The notes: a model not told the origin generated them from the sequence alone. A DNA stretch of 64,000 bases from Aphrocallistes beatrix (GCA_963281255.1 OY725504.1:2046001-2110000); one strand, 5' to 3'; numbered from the stretch's first letter, positions 46,427 through 58,918 are shown. Numbers and translations are program-made.

Positions 46427-47270
46427 TAGAATATCACTTATTAGGTTTAAAATTTCAACGTAATTCCCTTTTTGTTCGATACATTAAAGTCATCTAGCCT
46501 TAAGTTTTTCTATAACATGATTAAACGATTTTCATCCATGATACTCAGTCAATTTTCAAAACACGCTTCCAAGTCTTTATCTTCATCGAAATTCTTTCGC
46601 GTAGTGACTGCTTCCCAATAGCAAAGAGATAATAGTTACTGGGGTTTAAATCAGGACTATATGGTTTCATGTTCAGACTGTTCAAAGCCATAATTTATTT
46701 ATTGCCCCTTGTGCAATATGGCTCTTGTGGGATGGAGCATTATCATTCAAATGATGTGGAATTCTTGTATGCAATCCGCGCCTTTTATTTTTTTAATCAC
46801 GCAATCCGTCATCAGATCGGCGTAATAGGTAGCGTCGTCCCCTAGAATCCTAAATATTTAAAGCATAACCTCAACAATCGAATGAACAGTCTCACATGAT
46901 AAATTTATAGTATCCGGATATTTCTAAACGGAATGAATGATTGGACATTGTCTAGATGGAGAAAAAATTTGGATCTTTCAGAGGGAGGGTCATCTATGAT
47001 ACTTTACCTCCCACATCTAAATTCTGGATGCCATTTTTCAACCATAGAACGATTCGGGGCATTGTAAAGCGAACATCTCCCATCTCTATGAATATTTCTG
47101 TGGTACTTTGTCCTTTTTTACAGGATAATTTGACCCCTGCTCGATGCTTTAAATTGTCAAAATTTATTCGATCATTTGTTCAAAGCTGTTCTGATGGCCG
47201 AGGGTATACAGTATATGTGATACAACCAACTAACGTGCTTTGCACAAGTGAAAACGAATAGTGAAAACCT

Positions 47271-47675
47271 AATGCCTGTAGGGTCATCTTACGGAGTCCT
47301 AGGGGGGCGCCTAATAATGATCAATTTCGCTAATGGATGGGAACATCTTGGATAGACTACAACACAGTGGCCGGAAAAAGAAGTTATTTACAACTTTAGG
47401 TAATTAGAGTGCAGCTAGACAGAAAATGCATTACATGCATATATAGGTTATCGATATCAATAATTCAAATAAAAGTATTAGTTTTATGTATGGCTTTTTT
47501 GAGTTATGGCGTCATCATTTTAAAAGAATTTCCTATGATATTGGATACCCTACGAGAAGAGATAATGTATCATCAACCAGTACTAGTAACTTAAGTAGAG
47601 TATTTACATACAGCAATCAATTTAAATACTGAAATAATCTAGATATTTCACATTTTCGCTATAAATCAAAACATA
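47271..47675. other. Unassigned spacer between two mariners
   Basis: No gene or repeat recognised in about 400 bp. Confidence 0.4.
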
Positions 47676-48730
47676 CTTAGGTCATTTCAAAAGTACTGAT
47701 CAATTTGATATTGAGCAATGACTGTGTTATTTAATTACATATTCTCGAACTAGTCTCTCCCTTGACGCGAATACACTCCTTTAGATGGTCTACCAAGGAG
47801 CGGAATGTCTTTTTATACTCCGTCTGTGGGATCGATTTCATGAACTTATGAACTACGACTCCGATCTCCATTCGACTAGAGAACTTCTTGTCAGAGTGAT
47901 GACGCAAACTTGAGCAACTGGGCCATAGGCGTCAAATGCAATTGCGTACATTACCTTCTTGGTACGGATATCTGGACGCGGTTTTTAGGTCGGGGTTCGC
48001 ACAGACGCAGCCAACACTTAGATTCTTCCTTGGATTTAGGTTGTGAATAGTAAATCCAAGTTTCATCTATGAACTTACTATCTCATAGAGTCGCCTTGCA
48101 TCAAATTTTTCGTACTGTAGAATAAGATTTTCACAACATTCTACCTTCTGTTTCATCTGGTTCTATGACAGCAAATACGACACTCACCGAGCGCAAACTA
48201 GAATGCGGTAAATACTTCCCGTTGAGATATCAGTGTACTTAGAAATCTCTTCAATAGAGCAGCAAGGGTCATTTCGAAGAAATTCACCAACTAACTCAAT
48301 TGAGGGTTCACAGGTTGCAGATTTAGGCCTACCAGTTCGAGGCTCATCTTCAATGCTGTCTCTTCCCTCTCTAAATAGTTGAGCCCATATTCTAACCGTG
48401 GAATAAGCAAGTGTTTGATCTCCACAAACTTCCACGAGATCGTTGTGGATGTTCCTGTTTGAATCTTTTAGCAGTGAACGAAACTTGAAATACGCCCTTT
48501 GCTCTTGCTCAATAACTGACCATTTTGAAGCCATAAATGTATAAGTAGCCAAAACTGACAAGATTGAAATGATGATTATAAGAAAAATACTTATGCTATC
48601 TTACTTGTAAAATTTCTATTAGATATTAGGAGAGAATGGGTAATGCTATCTTGATTTAATCAATGGGTGCATTAGATATACACTAGCTGTCAAAAATCAA
48701 TAATGATTAGTACTTTTGAAATGACCTAAG
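47676..48730 (-). mobile_element. mariner element with internal deletion, 1055 bp
   Basis: TA flanks (47674-47675, 48731-48732). Inverted ends begin CTTAGGTCATTTCAAAAGTA and match for about 20 bp. About 280 bp shorter than a full mariner. Confidence 0.9.
47730..48534 (-). pseudogene. mariner transposase, catalytic core partly deleted
   Basis: The N-terminus MASKWSVIEQEQRAYFKFRS through STVRIWAQLFREGRDSIEDE and the GRPKSAT linker is readable to 48184. Then come frameshifts, a stop near the DET motif region, and a jump from the block after the first Asp directly to the C-terminal EYKKTFRSLVDHLKECI. The second and third Asp segments are therefore missing. It belongs to a different mariner lineage from the 45093 element. 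Confidence 0.85.
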
Positions 48731-48732
48731 TA

Positions 48733-50295
48733 TATGGATACTATTCAAAGTAATACTCTCAAACAATCAATGATACAATTTACTAGATGTCGCCAGCATG
48801 CACTAACACTTAAATATCTAGTTAAATGTTTTCATTGATGCAAACCAAACAAATCACCTGCACACAATATTACGGAATTAACAATTAAATCCTGAATTGA
48901 TGTATTCTGATCTATTTCCTCTGTTTAGATTGTATCTTAGAGGCCATCATTATTCTGGAACCTTTTCTGAAAAGTTCTTGTTGTACGTTTCCATGAGTTC
49001 TGACCAATATGCCAAAACTTCGTAAAGTGAGGGTGTGATATTAGCCCTTTGAAATCTTACCAGAATTAATTCGTAGGTTTTCTTGCTTCACTAAGTTTAA
49101 TTGTATCCATTTTATGATTACTATTAAACACTCTTAAAAATGCCAAGAGAATGCATTGGATAATGTTAAGGGACGAATATTATTGAATCTCAAAAAAATT
49201 GATAATCGTTATTATGACTTATTTTCCAAGTATGCGTCGCAAAGATCATGTATTTCAATTTTTGCATCAATCAGAGGCTTATTTTTATTTTTACAGTCAA
49301 CTGAATGTTCCATTTTCCTATACAAATAACATTGTTCAAATTTTTAAATTTTTTTAGTTTGTGTTCAAGATTTTTCCCTGAGTTTGAGTGATATTTGCAA
49401 AATTATAAGTTCTATCTTTAACCCATTCATTATATAATATGGAATACTGACAAAGATATGGATTTCAAAATTGATTTATCGCTGTATTTTTGGTATTTTT
49501 CGGCTTAATTTGTATATAAATTCGCACAGTTCTTAAAGTATTGGCTTAAACAATAAGATCGTAGTCAGCTATCTTTATTACTATATATACTTACTTTTAT
49601 TTATGAATTCATTCAATTCTCACTTGATTTGGCTTTGATAATTTGTTCAAAATGTAGTTTTTAGAATCAAATTTTCCCTTATTATTTGAATAAAATTAAA
49701 ATTAAAATTATCTCAAGATGATATAAAATAATAATAACTTCAATAATTGTTTCCATGTCATAGGTATTCTATAGATAGATTATATTTCTAGATATAGCAG
49801 AGCTATTTTAGAACTCAATTCTTTCTTTCATTTTGAGTTCCAATTATATTTGAATTTTAGAACAATCAAATTCCTATGAATTCGAATTAGGAACTAACAA
49901 TTGTTGCGTGTTTATATTGATGAATCCAAATTTAGGTTTACTGCATAGTCGAATTCTAATCCAACCACTACTTCTAACTGCTAAATATTGTTTAGTATAA
50001 ATAGCTAATGTAAAAGTCACAATTATAGAGATAGCCCATATCCTAAGCATTGACGAACGCTCTGCCTGGGTAGGAGTTCATGACAATTCCAGTAGGGGAC
50101 GCCAGAAAGGGTTCTTGTGAACACATGGGCCATCCGTTTTTTTTGCTCTAAATAACATTTACTTTTTAGGCTATTTATAAAATATATTTATAGTTCCCAT
50201 TCTATACTCAATTAGCAACAAACTATTGTTTTATTCTCAATGACTGACTAAACAACAAACAAGTACATCTCTAGAAAGAATAGTATTTTCTAATA
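48733..50295. other. Unassigned AT-rich sequence
   Basis: About 1.5 kb without a convincing frame, terminus or repeat. It could be the 3' flank of the Mutator-like element that follows on the minus strand. Confidence 0.4.
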
Positions 50296-52990
50296 TTACA
50301 CAAAAGTTTCAAAAGAATCAACACAATCTATACAATACCAGTCGGTATCTTCTTCAATTTCATTTTCAGCGATACCCACGCACTCCATGTGGCTCCACAG
50401 ATCACATCTATCGCATTGAATCCAATTGATCTGGGTTGATTTGACTTTCAGGCCGATTCCAATGCCGACTATGCAGTTGTCTTCAGTGCCTTGACATATT
50501 TGGCATATGGCTAATGGAGCTGATTGAGGCTGTGCAATATCCTCTTCGGAAGACGAGCTGTGAAATTTCTGCTGGTCTGTTGAATATGCTCCAGAAGAAT
50601 AGCCAGCGCCGTGTTTTCTGATTTGTCTCGCGACTTTGCTATAGTGATGCTGCCTCTTAGCAAAACGCCTCTGTTGCCTGGCTTGAATTTGATAGCTTGC
50701 TTTCACCCTTCTGAGGTATAATTTTTCGAAGTGGTTACAAATTTGTGGGGAAATTGGTATTTCAAGGAGTTGAAATAGCGTTTCTATTCCTCGGAAGCCA
50801 TCATTATATCTGATGATTGCAAGGGCGGAACCTAATTGAATCATCTCATAGCTTGCATATTCATCTTTATGAACCATTCTCCATAATACAGAGTGTATGG
50901 CCTCATTATGGTTCGAAGTTCTCCCCTGTTGAACTTTTTGAATGAACCCTGGTGCATTATAGTCGAATTCTTGGAAAACATCGGTTATAATCTTGCATGC
51001 ACCTTCACTTAGGTAATTCGGGTGGTGAGGAGGAGTTCTATGATTGAAAATCGCTTCTTGGTACCGGCACCAGGTATTACTTGTGAAGGGGCAGAATATA
51101 TGGTTATCTTTGGCATTGCCATCATTTGCTGAAAGATGCAAAGGAATTGCATCTATAGCACGAATAATTTCGCGAATATTGCCGCGATTACGATGTATAG
51201 CAATCCTAAAGTAGCTTGCTACCTGTCCAGCAACGGTGTCATTAACGGTTCAAATTACTTTGGCAGCTCCCTCCCAGGTTCCTCTTTTGCGGGAGTCCTT
51301 TTGTATTGTGCCCCGAAATTGAGCTGATACTTGCTTCAAAGCTTCTGCTTCATCCCGCCTTGGGCTAATAACTGTTTTTTAAGATTCTTTTCATCTCTAT
51401 TGAGTTTTAGCGCCTTTTCCTGTCTTCGAATGATGTTAATTTTGATCCTTTTGCAAACGTGAGCCAAGCATTCAATACGTTCAATTTCATGTATGTCAAG
51501 GTGTTTATAGAGACCTGCTGAATGCAATTTCTTATGAGTTTTTGTACACCATCTGTGACTAATCCTGAAAAAATTACACCGCGATCAAGTGCATCTTGTA
51601 CAACAGATGGTGCCAACGCTGCTGATCCAAGCTGCACAGAGGCGTAGTCTTGATACTTAGCTGTGCAAACTTTGGAATGACTTGCGTTCCAAGTCGACAA
51701 GTCTTTTTTCGTGATTTGGCCTGTCATTAGAAGATTTTCATACTCGTTGCAAAGTTTGCATGAGTTTGATGCTATGCCATATGATAAAACTTTTCCCGTG
51801 TTTGCGGATATTGCCGCTGCAAAGCAGTACCTGCTAAATCCTCCGCCACTTTTTCCACTACGTTGTTGGTAAGAACCATCATATGAAGCAATAGCATGGA
51901 CATATTTTCCATCGAATTGACATTCTGCGTGAGATTTGAGTTCTATCACCGCTCTTTTCATTGATTTTTCTGCAATATATTCGGCTGCAACTATTAACTC
52001 CCTTTCCGCTTCAACGTAAGTATGGCTAGAACAGGGGATGGGTATGCTTAGTGTCGAGTGATATAGTTCAAGCTTAGAAAGTCCCACACCAATAAGCCTG
52101 CCACCCAAAATACTACCATAGAGTAGTTCGTTTCTTTTTCGAATTTGCTGGTCGCCAACTTGAATTTTTGCTTGGGATTTAGCCCCTACACTCCAAAAGC
52201 CTTGCTGGGTGGAACATGCTGGACACCTACCTGAGCTGTAGGTAAGTAGCAGATCCAGCCGTCTGCTTCGATTGGAACATCCCCATGGAGCCCTTTTTAC
52301 ACGATTTGCAGACCGTAAGATCATCTAACATGGTTTGGAGTGTCTGAAGATTCACTATCATGTTGTCGTATGTTTGCATCCGCAAGGGGGTATCACATGG
52401 TTCGAAAGATTCAGGTGTATACAGAAGCTTTCGATGAGCAACCGTTTCCTCATACTGTTTTTCAACAGTCGCCTTGGATGTTCCTGATATTGACCCTGGA
52501 GGTGGAGGTGGTATTGGTTTGGATTGTTTCTCGAAGCGGTCGAACTCGCTTTTCGGGAAATTCACAGGAATAGGGGAGATAACACCTTCCCTCTCATATG
52601 TTGTCGAAAAGCTTCTTTTTGAGGAAGTGAATCTATTCCCTGGAAATTGTCTCTTGTGCCCGCCATATTTGTACTTTCTCTTTCCCTTAGTTCTGAAATC
52701 GATAGTGCCATAGTCAACAGGTTCTTGGAATACATATTCTGGCTCTTGGGCGCATAGCTCCAACTCTGGTTCCAATGGAGTAATGACAGCTTGTCGGAAA
52801 CCCGAAAAGGTTGGGCTATCTTCACGGGTAAGCGGAGTATTCATGCGCGCAATGGATGTAGTTGGTTGTTGCTGAGGCGCTGGAGTTGGAGGAAGAGAAT
52901 AGCTATCGCTCCTCAATATGCGACGACCTCGTGAAAAGGTGTCGTTATCATCGGACGAACTTGATTCGTTTCTGTATCTGTATGCTATTG
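50296..52990 (-). pseudogene. Mutator-like (MULE) transposase with C-terminal PHD finger, decayed
   Basis: Order on the minus strand: a Ser/Asp-rich and Pro-rich N-terminal region (SKPIPPPPPGS), a zinc ribbon (CKSC and CPAC), and the Mutator catalytic domain with HAIASYDGSYQQR (first Asp), FAAAISANTGKVLSYG, SCKLC and GLVTDG (second Asp). ECLAHVCKRIK and HNEAIHSVLWRMVHKDEY (likely Glu) follow. It ends in a C4HC3 PHD finger, CQIC, CDRCDLWSHMEC and CIDC. The 5' part is open to about 52990 without an ATG, so an upstream exon joined by splicing is likely. Damage: a 4-bp AGGT duplication at the zinc ribbon (near 52230), shifts near 51527 and 51350, and a TGA near 51252. No TIRs found. Family call is good; the PHD fusion is the odd part. 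Confidence 0.8.
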
Positions 52991-53430
52991 CAATTATACA
53001 AGTTTATAGAATAATCTTATGTAAAACTTTGATATGTGCTTGTTTGTCTTCTATGGATTAGATCTTATATACTTATATCGTATTCTAAAATTAACCTTTG
53101 AATTGAAAACTAAAATTAGAAAATTAAATGTAAGGATATTAGATTATGAATGTATCATATTCCCAAAGACATTATATATTCATATAATGAATTCTAAAAT
53201 TATCTTTAGAATTGAAAACTATAATTAGAAATTTCAAAAAAGTATAAGCTGGATATTTGTCTAATTAATTAGACTTAAACTATTATTGGGTTACAACTAA
53301 TTATAGTTTAAATTCTTTGCTATCTGTAATTGGATATAACATTATATCAGTAACTGGACATCAGATAATTTTTTAACCTTAATATTAGATTACAACTAAT
53401 TTTAGTTGAAAATCTTACAACGATATATAC
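52991..53430. other. AT-rich flank upstream of the MULE gene
   Basis: No gene seen. It may hold the promoter and first exon of the MULE gene, since the coding frame has no start codon of its own. Confidence 0.35.
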
Positions 53431-53740
53431 ACTATCAAATTTCAACATACTATAACTCTGCCAAAAGCATTCATAATGCATCCAAATTTCATAATTGATG
53501 AATCTGGTGTATTATCTTCATGAAAAAGTCATTAGGAGAAAAAATCAAATTTTTTAATTTTTTTGGAGATTTAGTCACTTTAGACACTCAAATTTAAATA
53601 TACTATAACTCTTCCAAAAGCATTCAGAATGCATCCAAATTTCATAATCGATTAATCTGGTGTATTATCTTCATGAAAAAGTCATTAGAAGAAAAAAAAT
53701 ATTTTTTTATTTTTTTTTGAAATTTAGTCACTTTGGACCC
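53431..53740. repeat. Two-unit tandem repeat of about 150 bp
   Basis: Unit 1 (about 53431-53578) and unit 2 (53579-53735) share ACTATAACTCTGCCAAAAGC and GGTGTATTATCTTCATGAAA. Both end in a T-rich tract and TTTAGTCACTTT. Recent local duplication; function unknown. Confidence 0.75.
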
Positions 53741-54774
53741 TTAGCCATATCTTCATCATGTTAATTCATTGTAGATGCAGCCCATTTAATGAAGTTGTGT
53801 ATATTTAAAAATCTATGTTGTAGTCCCAGGACGGAAGATCGATTTTAAACCAAGTTTTCACTGCGATTAAAGATATCAATCTTTTCATGCTTGCCTGTAT
53901 TGAAGGGGATGATGGAGACCAGTTATTAAATCCAGCATCGAAGTGATATATTAGCGAGATAAACCATCTAAAAACGCATAGATATCTATGGAGAAATGAG
54001 GCCGTGAGTATATCCTTATCGGAAGTAGGTGGGTGAGTTAACCCAAATCTAGAATTCGAATCTAGCTTGAGAAATTCCTCAGGATCGACAAAATTGAATA
54101 TTGCGATCGCAGCTTGAATACGCCGATTAATTTGGAAAGCCAGACCAGATTATCAACTCTAGTTTTTTCAATTTAGAGCGAGTAACTGCGCATAATTGGC
54201 AAGTAGCACCGCCTGCACCACTGAGTATTTTCGACATTTTGCCGTCAAACATAGTTCCAAGTATATGACTATTCGATAAATTTTAAAATTGGTAAAATTA
54301 GTTGAAAAGGCAAATATCACTGTGGAAAATGCTGCTAATAAATGTCTTTGTGCTATAACAAATTGGTGCAATGAATATGACTTAAAATTAATCATTACCA
54401 TCTTGGATCGAAAGGGGGACATTTGGGATTTTGTCCGCACATTAATTATGGATAATTTATTCATAAACAAAAAATTAGTTTGCAACCGTTAGATCAACTA
54501 GGCAAATGCTAATATCAACCTTTGGCATACAAAGTATGCACTCTATATAGCCACTAAGTGGGTTAGGCAGGGTTTTAAAAGATGTTAGTGTAATTAGCAA
54601 CATACCTGACTTATGAAATCAATATTCAGTCACATATATGACGTCCAAAAAATAAGATGTTAAAGAGATTCACAAATTTAGAATATTATTGAACTTAGTA
54701 TATGTTTCAATTGAGTCATTAGTGCGAATTTGGATAGTTGACATCAGTGCTAAACAAGTTTTGGAAATTTGGTT
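53741..54774. other. Unassigned sequence with a possible LINE remnant
   Basis: A plus-strand stretch at 54289-54492 contains AITNWCNEYDLKLIITILDR, faintly like the W-C...GLKLN region of non-LTR reverse transcriptases. Too short and unsupported to call. Confidence 0.25.
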
Positions 54775-54850
54775 TTAGTTCTACTCAATTTAGGACATTT
54801 GGCATTAGGTCTACTCGATTTTGGGAAGTTAGCATTAGTTCAACTCGATT
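54775..54850. repeat. Degenerate three-unit tandem repeat
   Basis: Three 35-bp units of a TTTAGTTCTACTCAATTT / GGCATTAGGTCTACTCGATT type. Confidence 0.55.
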
Positions 54851-55146
54851 TTTCGAGAAAAGACATTTTAAATTAATCTAATCAGTTGTAAGTCCATAAT
54901 TCACTGGAGTAGGAATAAATATATGAAATTAAATAAAGTAAGATTTGGTTCAAAATGGAATGATTGAATAAAATTGATGAAGAAATAATAGATTAATTTA
55001 ATAACTAGATGAATTTAAATTATTAATTAATTACCTTGATGAATAAAATAATGAAAAGTGCAAATAACTTGAAGGAATAATTTTTAAAAAATTATAGTAA
55101 GAATGGGCTATGTAAAGCTGATTGTTAATTAAATATTTGGAAACTA

Positions 55147-55316
55147 GTGAAATTCGCTTATTAGCAACTCCCTTATGAGCAATATTGCTCTATTAGCAAC
55201 CAATTTTCAGGTCCCAGGTGAAGATTTGGTGCTAATTCTGTTCAATTATTAGCAAATTCGCGTGTTATCAACCATTTTATGAGCAAAAATCTAGTTGCTA
55301 ATAAGCGAATTCCACC
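55147..55316. mobile_element. 170-bp MITE, TA target
   Basis: TA flanks (55145-55146, 55317-55318). Inverted ends contain AATTCGCTTATTAGCAACT on both sides. Internal short repeats of TTAGCAA/TGAGCAA make it pogo-like in style. Confidence 0.75.
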
Positions 55317-55466
55317 TATCCAATCGGGGAACGGCACGGTTAGACAAGTTTTTCAAATTCTTCAATTTTATCACTGCATTCTCCACAGCGTATTCACATC
55401 GTAGAAAGATCCATGTTGAGTTCTCAATTTAAGAAACATTATACAGTTGTCATTTTTTAAAGAGAA

Positions 55467-55570
55467 CAAGCGCAGTTCGCTTGCATGCGCTGCGCAGCTA
55501 GCGGACACTTTGTGTCTGCAAGAGGCGCCCTATGGTCTCCTAGGGTCACATTGAATAATTATAATCGAGA
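55467..55570 (+). repeat. Family H fragment 17 (A end only)
   Basis: The hairpin end and about 40 bp of following sequence are present, then another A end follows directly. Tandem A-A arrangement. Confidence 0.8.
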
Positions 55571-56081
55571 CAAGCGCGCTCCGCTTGCTTGTGCTGCGCG
55601 GCTGGCGGACACTTCGTGTCCGCCGAAGGCTCCCTTCGGTCGCCTGGAGGTGACATTGGTTAATTAAACCAGATATATCATCTCTAAATATGTCCATCTT
55701 AGTTTTCAAATCGATATCACTCGAAAAAACACCAAATTTGTCAATTTTTAAAATTTTGATGAATAATGGTGACGTCATAGCAAAGTGATGAGTCATTATT
55801 TTTTGATGATAGTTGCATCATATGTGAAACGTGTTAGAATACAGATTCAATTAAAATTTCAGCCTTCTATCTCCTATAATGGCTGAGTTATGCCCGAATA
55901 ACTGTGTTGCTTAACTTTTAAAAATGTGACAATGACATCATAATTCCATGATGAGTCGACATTTTCGTCTGAGCTCAGAACATACTGGAGCCATAGCCAA
56001 AGACTCCCACATGCCAAAAATCAGCTTTCTGTGCCGGGCAGTTTCTTCAATCAATTCGTTACAGAGAGATATATATATACG

Positions 56082-56112
<31 letters not shown>

Positions 56113-56135
56113 TAATCGAGTTTTAATAGTAAGGA
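55571..56135 (+). mobile_element. Family H copy 18, complete
   Basis: End A, core, TA tract and end B in forward orientation. End B here abuts the reversed end B of copy 19, four bases apart. Confidence 0.88.
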
Positions 56136-56139
56136 TACA

Positions 56140-56695
56140 TCCTTACGATTAAAACTCGATTGATCAATATGAGTGTGTATATATATATATATATATACGT
56201 ATATATCTGTAACGAATTGACTTGAAGAAACTTCCAGGCGTAGAAGGCTGATTTTTGGCATGTGGGTCTATAGGCTATGGCTCCAGTAAGTTCTGAGCTC
56301 AGAGCAAAATGTCGACTCATCATGGAATATGACGTCATTGTCACATTTTTAAAAGTTAAGCAACAGAGTTATTCGAGCATAACTAAGCCATTATAGGAGA
56401 TATAAGGCTGAAATTTTAATAGAATCTATATACTAATACCTCACATATGATGCAACTATCATCAAAAAATGATGATACACCACTTTGTTATGACGTCATC
56501 ATTACGCATCAAAATTTTAAAAACTGACAAATTCGGTGCTTTTTCATATAATATCGATTATAATTGTAGGAGACACGTATTTAGAGATGTTATCTCCCAT
56601 ATAATTAATCAATTGTGACCGCAGGCGACCAAAGGAATCCTCCGGCGGACACAAAGTGTCCGCTAGCCGCGCAGCAAAAGCAAGCGAAGCGCGCT

Positions 56696-56697
<2 letters not shown>
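56140..56697 (-). mobile_element. Family H copy 19, complete
   Basis: Reverse copy, end B to end A. With copy 18 it makes a tail-to-tail pair joined at B. Confidence 0.88.

Positions 56698-56741
<44 letters not shown>
56698..56741. repeat. TA dinucleotide microsatellite joining two H copies
   Basis: Pure TA run linking end A of copy 19 directly to the core edge of copy 20, with no end B between. Confidence 0.9.
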
Positions 56742-56746
<5 letters not shown>

Positions 56747-57214
56747 AACGAATTGATTGAAGAAACTGCTGAGCACAGAAAGCTGATTTTTGGCATATGA
56801 GTCTTTTGGCTATGGGTTCACTAAGCTCTGAGCTCAGGCGAAAATGTAGACGCATCATGGAATTATGACGTCATTGTCACACTTTTAAAAGTTAAGCAAC
56901 GCAGTTATTCGAGCATAACTCAGTAATTATTGGAGATAGAAGGCTGAAATCTTAATTGAATCTGTATACTAACATACTCACATATGATGCAACTATCTTA
57001 AAAAATGATGACTCATAACTTTGTCATGACGTCATCATTACACATCAAAATTTTAATAATTGACAAATTTCGTGATTTTTAGCGCGATATCGATTATAAC
57101 AGTAGGACAGATGTATTTAGAGAAGTTATTTCCCTTATAATTAATTAATGAAATCCCAGGCTATCGAGGGAATTTACGGCGGACACAGTGTCCGCCAGCC
57201 GCGAAGCGCGCTTG
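56742..57214 (-). mobile_element. Family H copy 20, no B end
   Basis: Core edge to end A, reverse. Its end A is joined through a 15-bp TA-rich spacer to the forward end A of copy 21. Confidence 0.85.
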
Positions 57215-57229
57215 TATTCTATATATATA

Positions 57230-57526
57230 CAAGCGCGCTTCGCTTGCTTGCGCTACGGGGCTGGCAAATACACAGTGTCCGCCGGAGCCGCCCTTTGGGC
57301 GCCTGGGGTTACATTGGTTAATTATGAGGGAGATAACATCTCTAAATATATATATCTTAGTGTTATAGATTTCACTCGAAAATCGCCAAGGTTGTCAATT
57401 TATAAAATTTTGATGCAGAATGATAACGTTATCACTTAGTGATGAGTGATCATTTTTTGATGATAGTTGTACCACTTGTGAAGAATATTAATATACACAT
57501 TCTATTAAAATTTCGGCCCTCTATCC
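57230..57526 (+). mobile_element. Family H copy 21, cut by hAT-derived sequence
   Basis: End A and about half the core, ending at CGGCCCTCTATCC where a GC-richer block starts. Confidence 0.82.
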
Positions 57527-58486
57527 AGGGGGGGCGCCAGTTGTTTTTATCAGGGGTCGCATAGGGATGGCAGATCATCTGGCAGGGGTCGCAGAATAAA
57601 GGAAGGGACTCAAAAATGTCTCATTTTTTAGATTGTATCCATAACCAGCATTGTACGTTTGGTATCGAAAACCGACTTCAATGTTGAAATTATGTTTTTC
57701 TTCTGATTAATATTATTTAGTGCGTTTTTCATTCTTCCCTTTGTTTTGCACCTCTGGCCGCCGCTTCAAATCTGATTGGTATGGAATGTTTCAGTGGGTT
57801 GAATACAGTCAAAAGGCAAATGCTGTATTCTGTTACGCTTGTCGTCACTACGTTATTGCTAGCCATGACGCTTCCCGCAACAAAGGAATGCAAAAACTTC
57901 GCTCACAGTAAAAAAAGATAGAGGATCACAATGCCAGCGAGCAACACAAGTCTGCAATGGTAAAATTGCAAATGGCAAATGGCAGAGAAGGTGAAGACTC
58001 ACGGTCGAGTTTGTGACCTTTTCGTCACTCTACAACTACACAACTTCTTGTCTACCAGCGTCGTTCATTCCCGTTATGTTGCAATTCAAAATGAACTTCA
58101 CCCCGGGCATCAGACGCTTGAAATTCCCAGTATCTCTGAGAGTCTAGGTGGGTCTGTCAGTACAAAGCCTTGTTTACGCTGTCTGTAACTTGGACGCTGT
58201 GAGTGACGTCATCGACGAGTTTGCGGAAGAGAGTGGGGACCGTGGGACTACCGCCCGCAACCTATAACAAAAGCTCACTTCTTGTTTCGTAGTCCACTTA
58301 TTGACAATGCGTTGGTTGCTGCACATGTGTGCGGTGGCTACGGAGAAGCTTCAGGGCAAGACAAAGACAATGGTGGATGCCCTCGAAACTGTGAAGACTC
58401 TGAGCGGCATCGTCTCAAACCGCCCCGAGCAGCCTTACCCTGATGAGATATGGAACTGCATCTGGAGCTGATCCTAACTAATGTTA
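57527..58486 (+). pseudogene. ZMYM1-like hAT transposase fragment (TTF-type zinc finger)
   Basis: The block starts AGGGGGGGCGCCAG, like a hAT terminus. Coding remnants: WYGMFQWVEYSQKANAVFCY and ACRHY (about 57775-57855), typical of the TTF-type zinc finger in ZMYM1-like/DUF4371 hAT proteins. LQLHNFLSTSVVHSRYVAIQ (58030-58090) and a later VSDVIDEFAEESGDRG-like stretch also read as coding. Frames break several times and there is no 3' end. It is clearly more GC-rich than its surroundings. It sits between two partial H copies, so it could be an insertion, a capture, or simply adjacent debris. Confidence 0.6.
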
Positions 58487-58835
58487 TCATCGATATCGCA
58501 CGAAAAATCTCCAAATTTGTCAATTTTTAAAATTTTTGATGCGTAATGATTACGTCATAACAGGGTGATGAGTCATCATTTTTTGATTATAGTTGTGCCA
58601 TATGTGAGATTTATTAATATACACAATCTCTTAAAATTTCAGCCTTCTATCTCCTATAATGGTAGAGTAATGCGAATAACTATTTCTTAACTTTTAAAAA
58701 TGTGAAAATGACGTCATAATTCCATGATGAGTCGACATTTTCGTCTGAGCTCAGAACTTAGTGGAGCCATAGCCAAAAGACCCCACATGCCGAAAATCAG
58801 CTTTCTACGGCTGGAAGCTTCTTCAATCAATTCGT

Positions 58836-58874
<39 letters not shown>

Positions 58875-58917
58875 TCATACATATATATAAACATTAATCG
58901 AGTTTTAATAGTAAGGA
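58487..58917 (+). mobile_element. Family H copy 22, A end missing
   Basis: From ATCGATATCGCACG through core, a TA tract of about 30 bp, and end B. It overlaps copy 21 in family coordinates, so the two are separate copies. Confidence 0.85.
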
Positions 58918-58918
58918 T

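Larger units (their letters stand above)
45053..47270 (-). mobile_element. Old mariner relic, itself carrying a younger mariner
   Basis: The left end at 45053 resembles a mariner TIR (CAAGGTGTTCAATAAGTTCG). After the nested copy, minus-strand remnants of a mariner transposase appear. Reading from 47265 down: MVEKWHPEFRCGR (helix-turn-helix region, near 47040), a broken middle, LNDNAPSH (second Asp, near 46750) and YSPDLNPSNYYLF (third Asp changed to Asn, near 46650). Many stops and shifts. The right TIR was not found. Confidence 0.55.

Noticed and set aside
54168..54492. Possible non-LTR reverse transcriptase remnant
   Set aside because: One short W-C...LKL pattern without FADD or other RT blocks nearby; too weak to annotate as a gene.
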